Positions 37,501 to 44,213 of a DNA stretch of 64,000 nucleotides are shown here, piece after piece (position 1 is the first letter of the stretch; every line of letters starts with the position of its first letter). This stretch comes from Aldehydirespirator sp965116865 (GTDB taxonomy: Bacteria; Actinomycetota; Acidimicrobiia; Acidimicrobiales; Aldehydirespiratoraceae). Both the position numbers and the translations under genes were made by a program. The notes below the pieces were generated by a model. The model was not told the origin of the DNA and ran no database searches. It saw nothing but the letters and a program-made list of their open reading frames with translations. Where the stretch lies: the NCBI GenBank assembly GCA_965116865.1, contig OZ220727.1, positions 1,736,001-1,800,000 of the forward strand, written 5' to 3'.

Positions 37501-40500
37501 CACCCCGGTGCTCGCGGTCGTGGTCGCCGGGATCGTCAGAGTAGTGTTGGCGCCCAGCGTCGCCCCCACCGACGCCGGCGACGACACCGACACCTCCACG
37601 GTGGTCTCAACCGTCGAGGCCCTGCCCAACGACGCCGTCACAGTCACCTTGCCCCCGCTCTCAGGCACCGACGCCGACGACAGCTCCAAAGTCACCACCG
37701 GCAGGCTGTAGGCAAAGACCCTGCCGTCTAAGTCGGCGACCCACATCGTGACCCCGTCCGACCACAGGTCTCCGGCACTGCCGTTCGAGGCGTGCAGGCC
37801 CAGATCCTTGGAAGAGACGCGTGCCCCGTCAGACAGACTGTAGGCGAACAACTTGTCGCTAATACTGTCGGCCACCCATACCGTGGTCCCGTCGGACCAC
37901 ACGCCCTCGGAGTCGCCGTTGGCAGCGTCGAGGGTGACGTCCTCGGACGAGTCGCGTGCGCCGTCCGACAGGGCGTAGGCGAACAACTTGTCTTGAATGG
38001 AGTCGGCCACCCAGACGGTGACGCCGTCGGACCACAGCCCTCTGGGGTAGTCGTTGTCGGCGTGCAGCACGATGTCGCGGCCCGGGTCCCGGGCCGCGCC
38101 GGACAGGCTATAGGCGAACAGCTTGTCTTGAATGATGTCGGCCACCCATATCGTGGTCCCGTCGGACCACAACCCGCTCGGCGTCCGGTTGTCGGAGTCG
38201 AGGGCGATGTCCTTGGCCGGCTCTCGCGCCTTGGACGCCAGGCTGTAGGCGTACAGCGTGTACGCTCTGAAACCGCCGACCCACACGGTGGTCCCGTCGG
38301 ACCACAACCCGTTCGGTGTGGAGTTGGAGGGGAAGGGGTTGAAGTCCTGGCTGCTGTCTCGGACGAAGCTCTGCACCCCGACGGTCTCGTCGTCGACGAC
38401 AGCCAGCCGCACGTAGCCCGGTCCGGTCACGCCGCCGGTGGCGGTGTTGGTGGTGGTGCCGGTGACGATCACGAACCGGTTGCCGTTGAACACGCCGTCA
38501 GCAACGTCGGGCACCGTCACCTCCACCACCCCGGTGCTCGCAGTCGTGGTCGCCGGGATCGTCAGAGTCGTGTTGGAACTGAGCGTCGCCCCCACCGACG
38601 CCGGCGACGACACCGACACCTCCACGGTGGTCTCAACCGTCGAGGCCCTGTCCAACGACGCCGTCACAGTCACCTTGCCCCCGCTCTCCGCCACCGACGC
38701 CGACGACAGCTCCAAAGTCACCACCGGCGGCAGGCTGTAGGCAAAGACCCTGCCGTCTAAGTCGGCGACCCACATCGTGACCCCGTCCGACCACAGGTCT
38801 CCGGCACTGCCGTTCGATGCGTTCAGGCCCAGATCCTTGGAAGAGACGCGTGCCCCGTCAGACAGACTGTAGGCGAACAACTTGTCGCTAATACTGTCGG
38901 ACACCCATATCGTGGTCCCGTCGGACCACACGCCCCCGGAGGCGCGGTTGTCGGAGTCGAGGGCGATGTCGCGGCCCGGGTCGCGGGCCCCGTCGGACAG
39001 GCTGTAGGCGAACAGCTTGTCACCGTCGTAGTCGGACACCCAGACGGTGACGCCGTCGGACCACAGCCCCGCGGAGGAGAAGTGCAGCACGATGTCGCGG
39101 CCCGGGTCGCGGGCCCCGCCGGACAGGCTGTAGGCGACCAGCACGCTGCGGTCGGAGTCGGCCACCCACATCGTGACCCCGTCGGACCACACGCCCTCGA
39201 GGTAGGCGGTGGCGGGGTCGAGGGCGATGTCCTTGGCCGGCTCTCGCGCCTTGGACGCCAGGCTGTAGGCGAACAGCGTGTCCGCTCTTAACTCGCCGAC
39301 CCACACGGTGGTCCCGTCGGACCACAACCCGCTCGGCGTCCGGTTGTCGGCATGCAGGGTGTCGGTGCTCAAGTCCTGGCTGCTGTCTCGGACGAAGCTC
39401 TGCACCCCGACGGTCTCGTCGTCGACGACAGCCAACCTCACATCGTCCGAGCCGGTCACGCCGCCGGCCACGGTGCCGGTGACGATCACGAACCGGTTGC
39501 CGTTGAACACGTCGTCGTCGACGTCGGGCACCGTCACCTCCACCACCCCGGTGCTCGCGGTCGTGGTCGCCGGGATCGTCAGAGTAGTGTTGGCGCCCAG
39601 CGTCGCCCCCACCGACGCCGGCGACGACACCGACACCTCCACGGTGGTCTCAACCGTCGAGGCCCTGCCCAACGACGCCGTCACAGTCACCTTGCCCCCG
39701 CTCTCCGCCACCGACGCCGACGACAGCTCCAAAGTCACCACCGGCGGCAGGCTGTAGGCAAAGACCCTGCGGACTAAGTCGGCGACCCACAGGCTGGAGC
39801 CGTCGCACCACAGGCCACGGGCATTGCCGTTCGAGGCGTGCAGGCCCAGATCCTTGGAAGAGACGCGTGCCCCGTCAGACAGACTGTAGGCGAACAACTT
39901 GTCGCTAATACTGTCGGCCACCCATACCGTGGTCCCGTCGGACCACACGCCCTCGGAGTCGCCGTTGGCAGCGTCGAGGGTGACGTCCTCGGACGAGTCG
40001 CGTGCGCCGTCCGACAGGGCGTAGGCGAACAACTTGTCTTGAATGGAGTCGGCCACCCAGACGGTGACGCCGTCGGACCACAGCCCTCTGGGGTAGTCGT
40101 TGTCGGCGTGCAGCACGATGTCGCGGCCCGGGTCCCGGGCCGCGCCGGACAGGCTATAGGCGAACAGCTTGTCTTGAATGATGTCGGCCACCCATATCGT
40201 GGTCCCGTCGGACCACACGCCCCTGGAGGCGCGGTTGTCGGCGTCGAGGGCGATGTCCTTGGCCGGCTCTCGCGCCTTGGACGCCAGGCTGTAGGCGTAC
40301 AGCGTGTACGCTCTGAAAACGCCGACCCACACGGTGGTCCCGTCGGACCACAACCCGCTCGGCGTCCGGTTGTCGGCATGCAGGGTGTCGGTGCTCAAGT
40401 CCTGGCTGCTGTCTCGGACGAAGCTCTGCACCCCGACGGTCTCGTCGTCGACGACAGCCAGCCGCACGTAGCCCGGTCCGGTCACGCCGCCGGTGGCGGT

Positions 40501-42591
40501 GTTGGTGGTGGTTCCGGTGACGATCACGAACCGGTTGCCGTTGAACACGCCGTCAGCAACGTCGGGCACCGTCACCTCCACCACCCCGGTGCTCGCAGTC
40601 GTGGTCGCCGGGATCGTCAGAGTCGTGTTGGAACTGAGCGTCGCCCCCACCGACGCCGGCGACGACACCGACACCTCCACGGTGGTCTCAACCGTCGAGG
40701 CCCTGTCCAACGACGCCGTCACAGTCACCTTGCCCCCGCTCTCCGCCACCGACGCCGACGACAGCTCCAAAGTCACCACCGGCGGCAGGCTGTAGGCAAA
40801 GACCCTGCCGTCTAAGTCGGCGACCCACAGGCTGGAGCCGTCGCACCACAGTTCACGGGCCTTGCCGTTCGAGGCGTTCAGGCCCAGATCCTTGGAAGAG
40901 ACATATGCCCCGTCGGCCAGGTTGTAGGCGAACAGCTTGTCTTGAATGATGTCGGCCACCCATATCGTGGTCCCGTCGGACCACACGCCCTCGGAGTCGC
41001 CGTTAGCGGCGTCGAGGGTGACATCCTCGGACGAGTCGCGTGCGCCGTCCGACAGGGCGTAGGCGAACAGCTTGTCATCGCCGAAGTCGGACACCCACAT
41101 CGTGACGCCGTCGGACCACACGCCCCCGGAGTCGCCGTTGTCGGCGTGCAGCACGATGTCGCGGCCCGGGTCGCGGGCCCCGCCGGCCAAGCGGTAGGCG
41201 AACAGCATGTCAGCGCTCCAGTCGGCCACCCACATCGTGACCCCGTCGGACCACACGCCCCCGGAGTCGCCGTTGTCGGAGTCGAGGGCGATGTCCTTGG
41301 CCGGCTCTCGCGCCTTGGACGCCAGGCTGTAGGCGAACAGCGTGTCCGCTCTGGAATCGCCGACCCACACGGTGGTCCCGTCGGACCACAGCGCGTTCGG
41401 GAAGCCGTTGCCGACATTCAGGGCGCGGGTGCCCAAGTCCTGGCTGCTGTCTCGGACGAAGCTCTGCACCCCGACGGTCTCGTCGTCGACGACAGCCAAC
41501 CGCACGTAGCCCGGTCCGGTCACGCCGCCGGTGGCGGTGTTGGTGGCGGTGCCGGTGACGATCACGAACCGGTTGCCGTTGAACACGCCGTCAGCAACAT
41601 CGGGCACCGTCACCTCCACCACCCCGGTGCTCGCGATCGTGGTCGCCGGGATCGTCAGAGTCGTGTTGGCGCCCAGCGTCGCCCCCACCGACGCCGGCGA
41701 CGACACCGACACCTCCACGGTGGTCTCAACCGTCGAGGCCCTGTCCAACGACGCCGTCACCTGCACCGTGCCCCCGCTCTCGGGCACCGACGCCGACGAC
41801 AGCTCCAAAGTCACCACCGGCGGCGGACGGTAGACGTAGACAGTGTCGTCGCTGTCCGCGACGAACAGCCTGGCCCCGTCCGACGCCACCCCCTGCGGCT
41901 CGGTGTTGCCCGACGCCAAATCCAAGTTCTTCGACGAGTCGTAGGACCCGCCGGACAGGCCGTAGGCATACAACTTGTTGTCGTCGCTGTCGGCCACCCA
42001 CAACGTCGTCCCGTCAGACCACAACCCCGTCGGGTTGGTGTTGTTGGAATCGAGGTCTATGTCCTTGCCCGAGTCGTAGGACCCCGAAGCCAGCGTGTAG
42101 GCATACACCGTGTCGTCGCCGTCGGCCACCCACAACGTCGTCCCGTCAGACCACAACCCCGTCGGGTTGGTGTTGCCCGAATCCAGATCGAAGCCCTTCG
42201 ACGCATCATGGGCCTTGTCCGACATCGCATAGGCATACACGTACGTGTCGTCGCTGTCGACCACCCACATCGTCGCACCGTCCGACCAGACCCCCCGCGG
42301 ATCCTCGTTGTTCGCCCCCGCCAAAGTACCGAAATCACTCGAAGAGGCCCGAGAACCGTCCGACACGCTGTAGGCATACAGCTTGGCGTCGTCGCTGTCG
42401 GCCACCCACAACGTCACACCATCAGACCACACCCCCCGCGGACTCTCATTATTCGCCGCCGCCAAACCCGTGAAATTCGAAGCACTGTCATACAAGAACC
42501 CGCTCACATCCTGACCCGCCGCCGGCCGCGGCTGAAGCAGCAGCACCGCCACCACCGCCGCCAACACCAAACAGACAACACCCTTCACCAT
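31591..42591 (-). CDS. Giant surface protein: beta-propeller-like repeats, Calx-beta domains, SLH-type anchor
   Basis: 3666 aa. A signal peptide (VKGVVCLVLAAVVAVLLLQP ... AAGQ) starts the protein. Nine ~230-aa blocks follow, each made of four to six blades with GVWSDGTTIWVAD and DKLFAYSLSDGARD motifs, probably beta-propellers. Eight Calx-beta domains (VVTLELSSASVAESGG ... DVADGVFNGNRFVIVTG) separate them, then four nearly identical 110-aa Calx-beta domains, a Pro/Ser linker, and three 62-aa SLH-type repeats (FSDVDPRSVHAAAIDAL ... RSVTRAQMASFLQRAL). Calx-beta folds often bind calcium; SLH repeats anchor proteins to the cell wall. It is likely a cell-wall-bound adhesin or S-layer-like protein. 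DNA repeats make copy number prone to change. Confidence 0.85.
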   Translation of the reverse strand: MVKGVVCLVLAAVVAVLLLQPRPAAGQDVSGFLYDSASNFTGLAAANNESPRGVWSDGVTLWVADSDDAKLYAYSVSDGSRASSSDFGTLAGANNEDPRGVWSDGATMWVVDSDDTYVYAYAMSDKAHDASKGFDLDSGNTNPTGLWSDGTTLWVADGDDTVYAYTLASGSYDSGKDIDLDSNNTNPTGLWSDGTTLWVADSDDNKLYAYGLSGGSYDSSKNLDLASGNTEPQGVASDGARLFVADSDDTVYVYRPPPVVTLELSSASVPESGGTVQVTASLDRASTVETTVEVSVSSPASVGATLGANTTLTIPATTIASTGVVEVTVPDVADGVFNGNRFVIVTGTATNTATGGVTGPGYVRLAVVDDETVGVQSFVRDSSQDLGTRALNVGNGFPNALWSDGTTVWVGDSRADTLFAYSLASKAREPAKDIALDSDNGDSGGVWSDGVTMWVADWSADMLFAYRLAGGARDPGRDIVLHADNGDSGGVWSDGVTMWVSDFGDDKLFAYALSDGARDSSEDVTLDAANGDSEGVWSDGTTIWVADIIQDKLFAYNLADGAYVSSKDLGLNASNGKARELWCDGSSLWVADLDGRVFAYSLPPVVTLELSSASVAESGGKVTVTASLDRASTVETTVEVSVSSPASVGATLSSNTTLTIPATTTASTGVVEVTVPDVADGVFNGNRFVIVTGTTTNTATGGVTGPGYVRLAVVDDETVGVQSFVRDSSQDLSTDTLHADNRTPSGLWSDGTTVWVGVFRAYTLYAYSLASKAREPAKDIALDADNRASRGVWSDGTTIWVADIIQDKLFAYSLSGAARDPGRDIVLHADNDYPRGLWSDGVTVWVADSIQDKLFAYALSDGARDSSEDVTLDAANGDSEGVWSDGTTVWVADSISDKLFAYSLSDGARVSSKDLGLHASNGNARGLWCDGSSLWVADLVRRVFAYSLPPVVTLELSSASVAESGGKVTVTASLGRASTVETTVEVSVSSPASVGATLGANTTLTIPATTTASTGVVEVTVPDVDDDVFNGNRFVIVTGTVAGGVTGSDDVRLAVVDDETVGVQSFVRDSSQDLSTDTLHADNRTPSGLWSDGTTVWVGELRADTLFAYSLASKAREPAKDIALDPATAYLEGVWSDGVTMWVADSDRSVLVAYSLSGGARDPGRDIVLHFSSAGLWSDGVTVWVSDYDGDKLFAYSLSDGARDPGRDIALDSDNRASGGVWSDGTTIWVSDSISDKLFAYSLSDGARVSSKDLGLNASNGSAGDLWSDGVTMWVADLDGRVFAYSLPPVVTLELSSASVAESGGKVTVTASLDRASTVETTVEVSVSSPASVGATLSSNTTLTIPATTTASTGVVEVTVPDVADGVFNGNRFVIVTGTTTNTATGGVTGPGYVRLAVVDDETVGVQSFVRDSSQDFNPFPSNSTPNGLWSDGTTVWVGGFRAYTLYAYSLASKAREPAKDIALDSDNRTPSGLWSDGTTIWVADIIQDKLFAYSLSGAARDPGRDIVLHADNDYPRGLWSDGVTVWVADSIQDKLFAYALSDGARDSSEDVTLDAANGDSEGVWSDGTTVWVADSISDKLFAYSLSDGARVSSKDLGLHASNGSAGDLWSDGVTMWVADLDGRVFAYSLPVVTLELSSASVPESGGKVTVTASLGRASTVETTVEVSVSSPASVGATLGANTTLTIPATTTASTGVVEVTVPDVDDDVFNGNRFVIVTGTVAGGVTGSDDVRLAVVDDETVGVQSFVRDSSQDLSTDTLHADNRTPSGLWSDGTTVWVGDSVGDTLFAYSLASKAREPAKDIALDSDNGDSGGVWSDGVTMWVADSDRHVLFAYRLAGGARDPGRDIVLHFYPRGLWSDGVTVWVSDFDDGDKLFAYSLSDGARDSSEDVTLDAANGSSRGLWSDGTTIWVADIIQGKLFAYNLADGAYVSSKDLGLNASNGSAGDLWSDGVTMWVADVDGRVFAYSLPVVTLELSSASVAESGGKVTVSASLDRASTVEIIVEVSVSSPASVGATLSSNTTLTIPATTTASTGVVEVTVPDVADGVFNGNRFVIVTGTAAGGVTGPGYVRLAVVDDETVGVQSFVRDSSQAFNPFPSNSAPNGLWSDGTTVWVGDSVGDTLFAYSLASKAREPAKDIALDAANGDSGGVWSDGVTMWVADWSADMLFAYRLAGGARDPGRDIVLHADNVYPRGLWSDGVTVWVSDTIQDKLFAYALSDGARDSSEDVTLDAANGSSRGLWSDGTTIWVADIIQGKLFAYNLADGAYVSSKDLGLNASNGSARGLWSDGVTMWVADVDGRVFAYSLPVVTLELSSASVAESGGKVTVSASLDRASTVEIIVEVSVSSPASVGATLSSNTTLTIPATTTASTGVVEVTVPDVADGVFNGNRFVIVTGTAAGGVTGPGYVRLAVVDDETVGVQSFVRDSSQAFNPFPSNSAPNGLWSDGTTVWVGDSVGDTLFAYSLASKAREPAKDIALDAANGDSGGVWSDGVTMWVADWSADMLFAYRLAGGARDPGRDIVLHADNVYPRGLWSDGVTVWVSDTIQDKLFAYALSDGARDSSEDVTLDAANGSSRGLWSDGTTIWVADIIQGKLFAYNLADGAYVSSKDLGLNASNGSARGLWSDGVTMWVADVDGRVFAYSLPVVTLELSSASVAESGGKVTVSASLDRASTVEIIVEVSVSSPASVGATLSSNTTLTIPATTTASTGVVEVTVPDVADDVFNGNRFVIVTGTATNTATGGVTGPGYVRLAVVDDETVGVQSFVRDSSQDLSTRALNVGNVFPNALWSDGTTVWVGDSALDAGLYAYSPASKAREPAKDIALDAANGESGGVWSDGVTMWVADRSADMLFAYRLAGGARDPGRDIVLHADNDYPFGVWSDGVTMWVSDTIQDKLFAYALSDGARDSSEDVTLDAANGDSEGVWSDGTTIWVADSIQGKLFAYNLADGAYVSSKDLGLNASNVQARGLWCDGSSLWVADVLDGRVFAYSLPPVVTLVLSPGSVSENGGVAAVTASLDRASAAETTVAVSLGSGPAMLSSNAVLTIAADSVVSMGMVRVTGVDDSSHNGGDRSVTVSGAAVNNNGVTGPDDVVLTVTDDDAPPVVTLVLSPGSVSENGGVAAVTASLDRASAAETTVAVSLGSGPAMLSSNAVLTIAADSVVSMGMVRVTGVDDSSHNGGDRSVTVSGAAVNNNGVTGPDDVVLTVTDDDAPPVVTLVLSPGSVSENGGVAAVTASLDRASAAETTVAVSLGSGPAMLSSNAVLTIAADSVVSMGMVRVTGVDDSSHNGGDRSVTVSGAAVNNNGVTGPDDVVLTVTDDDAPPVVTLVLSPGSVSENGGVAAVTASLDRASAAETTVAVSLGSGPAMLSSNAVLTIAADSVVSMGMVRVTGVDDSSHNGGDRSVTVSGAAVNNNGVTGPDDVVLTVTDDDAAPPPPSPPPPPPPPPSPPSPSPPSPSPSPPSPSPPSPSPPPPPREELTRVGPFSDVDPRSVHAAAIDALRGHGVTEGCGTVPLRFCPERSVTRAQMASFLRRALDLDAAARSAGFSDVDPRSVHAAAIDALRGHGVTEGCGTVPLRFCPERSVTRAQMASFLQRALGLDAAARSAGFSDVDPRSVHAAAIDALRGHGVTEGCGTVPLRFCPERSVTRAQMASFLQRALGLDPAA
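31603..32140. repeat. Three 186-bp repeats encoding the SLH-type domains
   Basis: Units begin at 31603, 31789 and 31975; period 186 bp = 62 codons. The copies are almost identical, differing mainly in the segment encoding ALDLDAA versus ALGLDAA. Confidence 0.9.
32290..33615. repeat. Four 330-bp repeats encoding Calx-beta domains
   Basis: Landmark catgcccatgctcacgacag lies at about 32430, 32760, 33090 and 33420, period 330 bp = 110 codons. The copies are nearly identical at DNA level, implying recent expansion or gene conversion. Confidence 0.95.
34650..37720. repeat. 1014-bp repeats encoding propeller plus Calx-beta modules
   Basis: Equivalent segments at 34749, 35763 and 36777 are spaced 1014 bp (338 codons); the first two units are virtually identical, the third diverges partway. 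A further large duplication links 37792-38740 with 39838-40795, at an offset of 2046-2055 bp. All periods keep the reading frame. Confidence 0.9.
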
Positions 42592-42710
42592 GTTGAGCGG
42601 TCCCAGCGCAGCAGCGGCGGGACCGGTTGCTCACCCCCCTTTACGTTGTTGAGTGGCTCTGGCGTGGCAGTGTCGGGGCTGGTTGCTCGCCCCCCCCCCC
42701 CCCGCAGCAG
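42592..42710 (-). promoter_or_regulatory. Leader of the giant gene with a 14-nt poly-C tract
   Basis: Two diverged copies of a ~56-bp segment (gttgagcgg... at 42593 and gttgagtgg... at 42648) each end in a C run: six C in the first, 14 C (42690-42703) in the second. On the coding strand this is a poly-G tract 99-112 bp before the ATG, a position where length changes could alter promoter spacing or leader structure. The remainder to 42880 has no gene. Confidence 0.6.
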
Positions 42711-42881
42711 CGCCGACACGACCGACGCCGCGAGACCCTGCGCTCATCACAGACCCACCTCCACGCCGACGCTTACTACGCCCCCAAACGGGACCAGACG
42801 GATGTCGAGACCCTGCACCCATCACCGACCCGCCCCCGCTGCAAGACACCGCACAGAGCCACTATACAGCACCCTCCCACC

Positions 42882-42949
42882 TTCAACGAGACCCGGGACA
42901 AGATCGAGGCCCGCTACGCCAAGGCCAAAGAGACTGCTGAGCAATGCTG
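42882..42949 (+). pseudogene. Fragment duplicated from pspA
   Basis: Reads PTFNETRDKIEARYAKAKE then a stop, matching pspA codons around 31229-31282 with only a few base changes. It sits upstream of the giant gene in the same orientation as pspA, so pspA sequence brackets the giant gene. Confidence 0.85.
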
Positions 42950-43034
42950 ATTCCGCGTGACGCGTATGCCCGTGACCTGGGGTTCTGTGAGCGAGCATTG
43001 CGTCATTCGGGATCTGCTCATCACTCTCCAAGGG

Positions 43035-43396
43035 CTAGGGCGGCGCTGGTAGCAGGGAAGTTCCTCCTCGTTGAGGCGCCCAGAGGCAAGGGCCAGATAG
43101 TCGTAGCGGGTGGTCCCGGCCGGAGCCGCCGATGGCGGCGAGCCGTCGAACCAACCGTCGATCTCCGAGGGCGCAGCACCGGCCCGCTCGGCCTGCGAGA
43201 GCGGCCACAGACGGAAGATCTGCACCCGACCCGCCAACGACTCGCTGATGGTCGGAACCGTCAGAAAGTTGGTGGAACCGGTCAACAGGAAGCGGCCAGG
43301 TGTCGGCTCGGCGTCCACGAGCTGCTTCACCGCACGCACCAGGCGGTCGCCGCCGAGCTGAACCTCGTCCACCACCAGCGGGTGCCGGTGACCCAA
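43035..43396 (-). pseudogene. Remnant of an AAA ATPase (AAA_14/DUF4143 type)
   Basis: Carries HPLVVDEVQLGGDRLVRAVK (Walker B with EVQ), GRFLLTGSTNFLTVPTISES and LAGRVQIFRLWPLSQAERAG, all typical of this ATPase family, which often behaves as plasmid- or island-borne genes of unclear role. The Walker A end and the DUF4143 part are missing. A second piece of such a protein lies on the other strand at 47940-48060. Confidence 0.85.
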
Positions 43397-43474
43397 CAGG
43401 AAGGGGGGCGCCCTCCACCGGTGGATGCGACAGATCGGCCGTGATGGCCGGTTGTCCAGTCAACATCCGAACCG

Positions 43475-44190
43475 GTGGAGGTCCACAGTGTGGCGCAGCG
43501 ACTCAGCTCCGACGAGCGCGCCCGGATCGAGGCGATACGCGCCGCGGGCGCGAGTGTCGACGACACAGCGAGACGTCTTGGCAGGCACCGCTCGACGGTG
43601 TACCGAGAACTCGAACGCGGCGGCGGCGTCTACGACGCCGAGGCGGCGCAGACGGCCACCGTGGCTCGGGCGGCGCGCCCCAAGACGCCTGCGCTCGCGG
43701 CCGACGCCGGCCTGGCCGCCGCGGTGAGCAAGCGCCTGGCTATGCGCTGGTCCCCGCACGCGATCCGCGCGGACCTGCGCGCCCAAAGGCGCCGGATCAG
43801 CGCGGAGACGGTCTACGCGGCCTGCTATGACCACACCGGCCGACGCGGGCTGCCCGAGGGGTCCCGGAGGCTTCCGCCGCGCCGCTGGCGAAGACGCAAG
43901 CCCCGCAGCCGCGCGACGCGAAAGCCCGGCCCGCTGAGCGATTACAAGCCCGTAGCGGCGCGCACCGCGGCCGTCGAGGACCGCCGCGAAGCCGGCCACT
44001 GCGAGGGCGATCTGATCATCGGCGAGGCCAACCGCTCAGCGGTCGCGACGCTGACCGAGCGCGCCGGCCGCCACACCCTTGCCGTCGCGCTGCCCGACAG
44101 CTACGACGCCGCCAGCACCGCGGCCGCGGCCATCGCCGCTCCCGCCCGCCAACCGGCGCACCCGGCCAAGACCCCGACCCGGGACCAAGA
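43475..44190 (+). pseudogene. IS30-family transposase, 3'-truncated
   Basis: The N-terminal HTH (LSSDERARIEAIRAAGASVD, TARRLGRHRSTVYREL) and the start of the DDE domain (GHCEGDLIIGEANRSAVATL) are intact. The frame then ends after PAHPAKTPTRDQ, the point where relatives read WDQG, so the second Asp/Glu catalytic residues are missing. SLH-coding sequence begins immediately, in another frame. Start GTG at 43475 or 43490. Confidence 0.85.
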
Positions 44191-44213
44191 TCGACGGGAC
44201 AGACCCGTCCGGG

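Noticed and set aside
33775..42960. Long plus-strand open frames opposite the giant gene
   Set aside because: They are mirror images of the repeats, His/Arg/Gly-rich, lack family resemblance and start in mid-repeat. The minus-strand protein has a signal peptide and recognisable domains.
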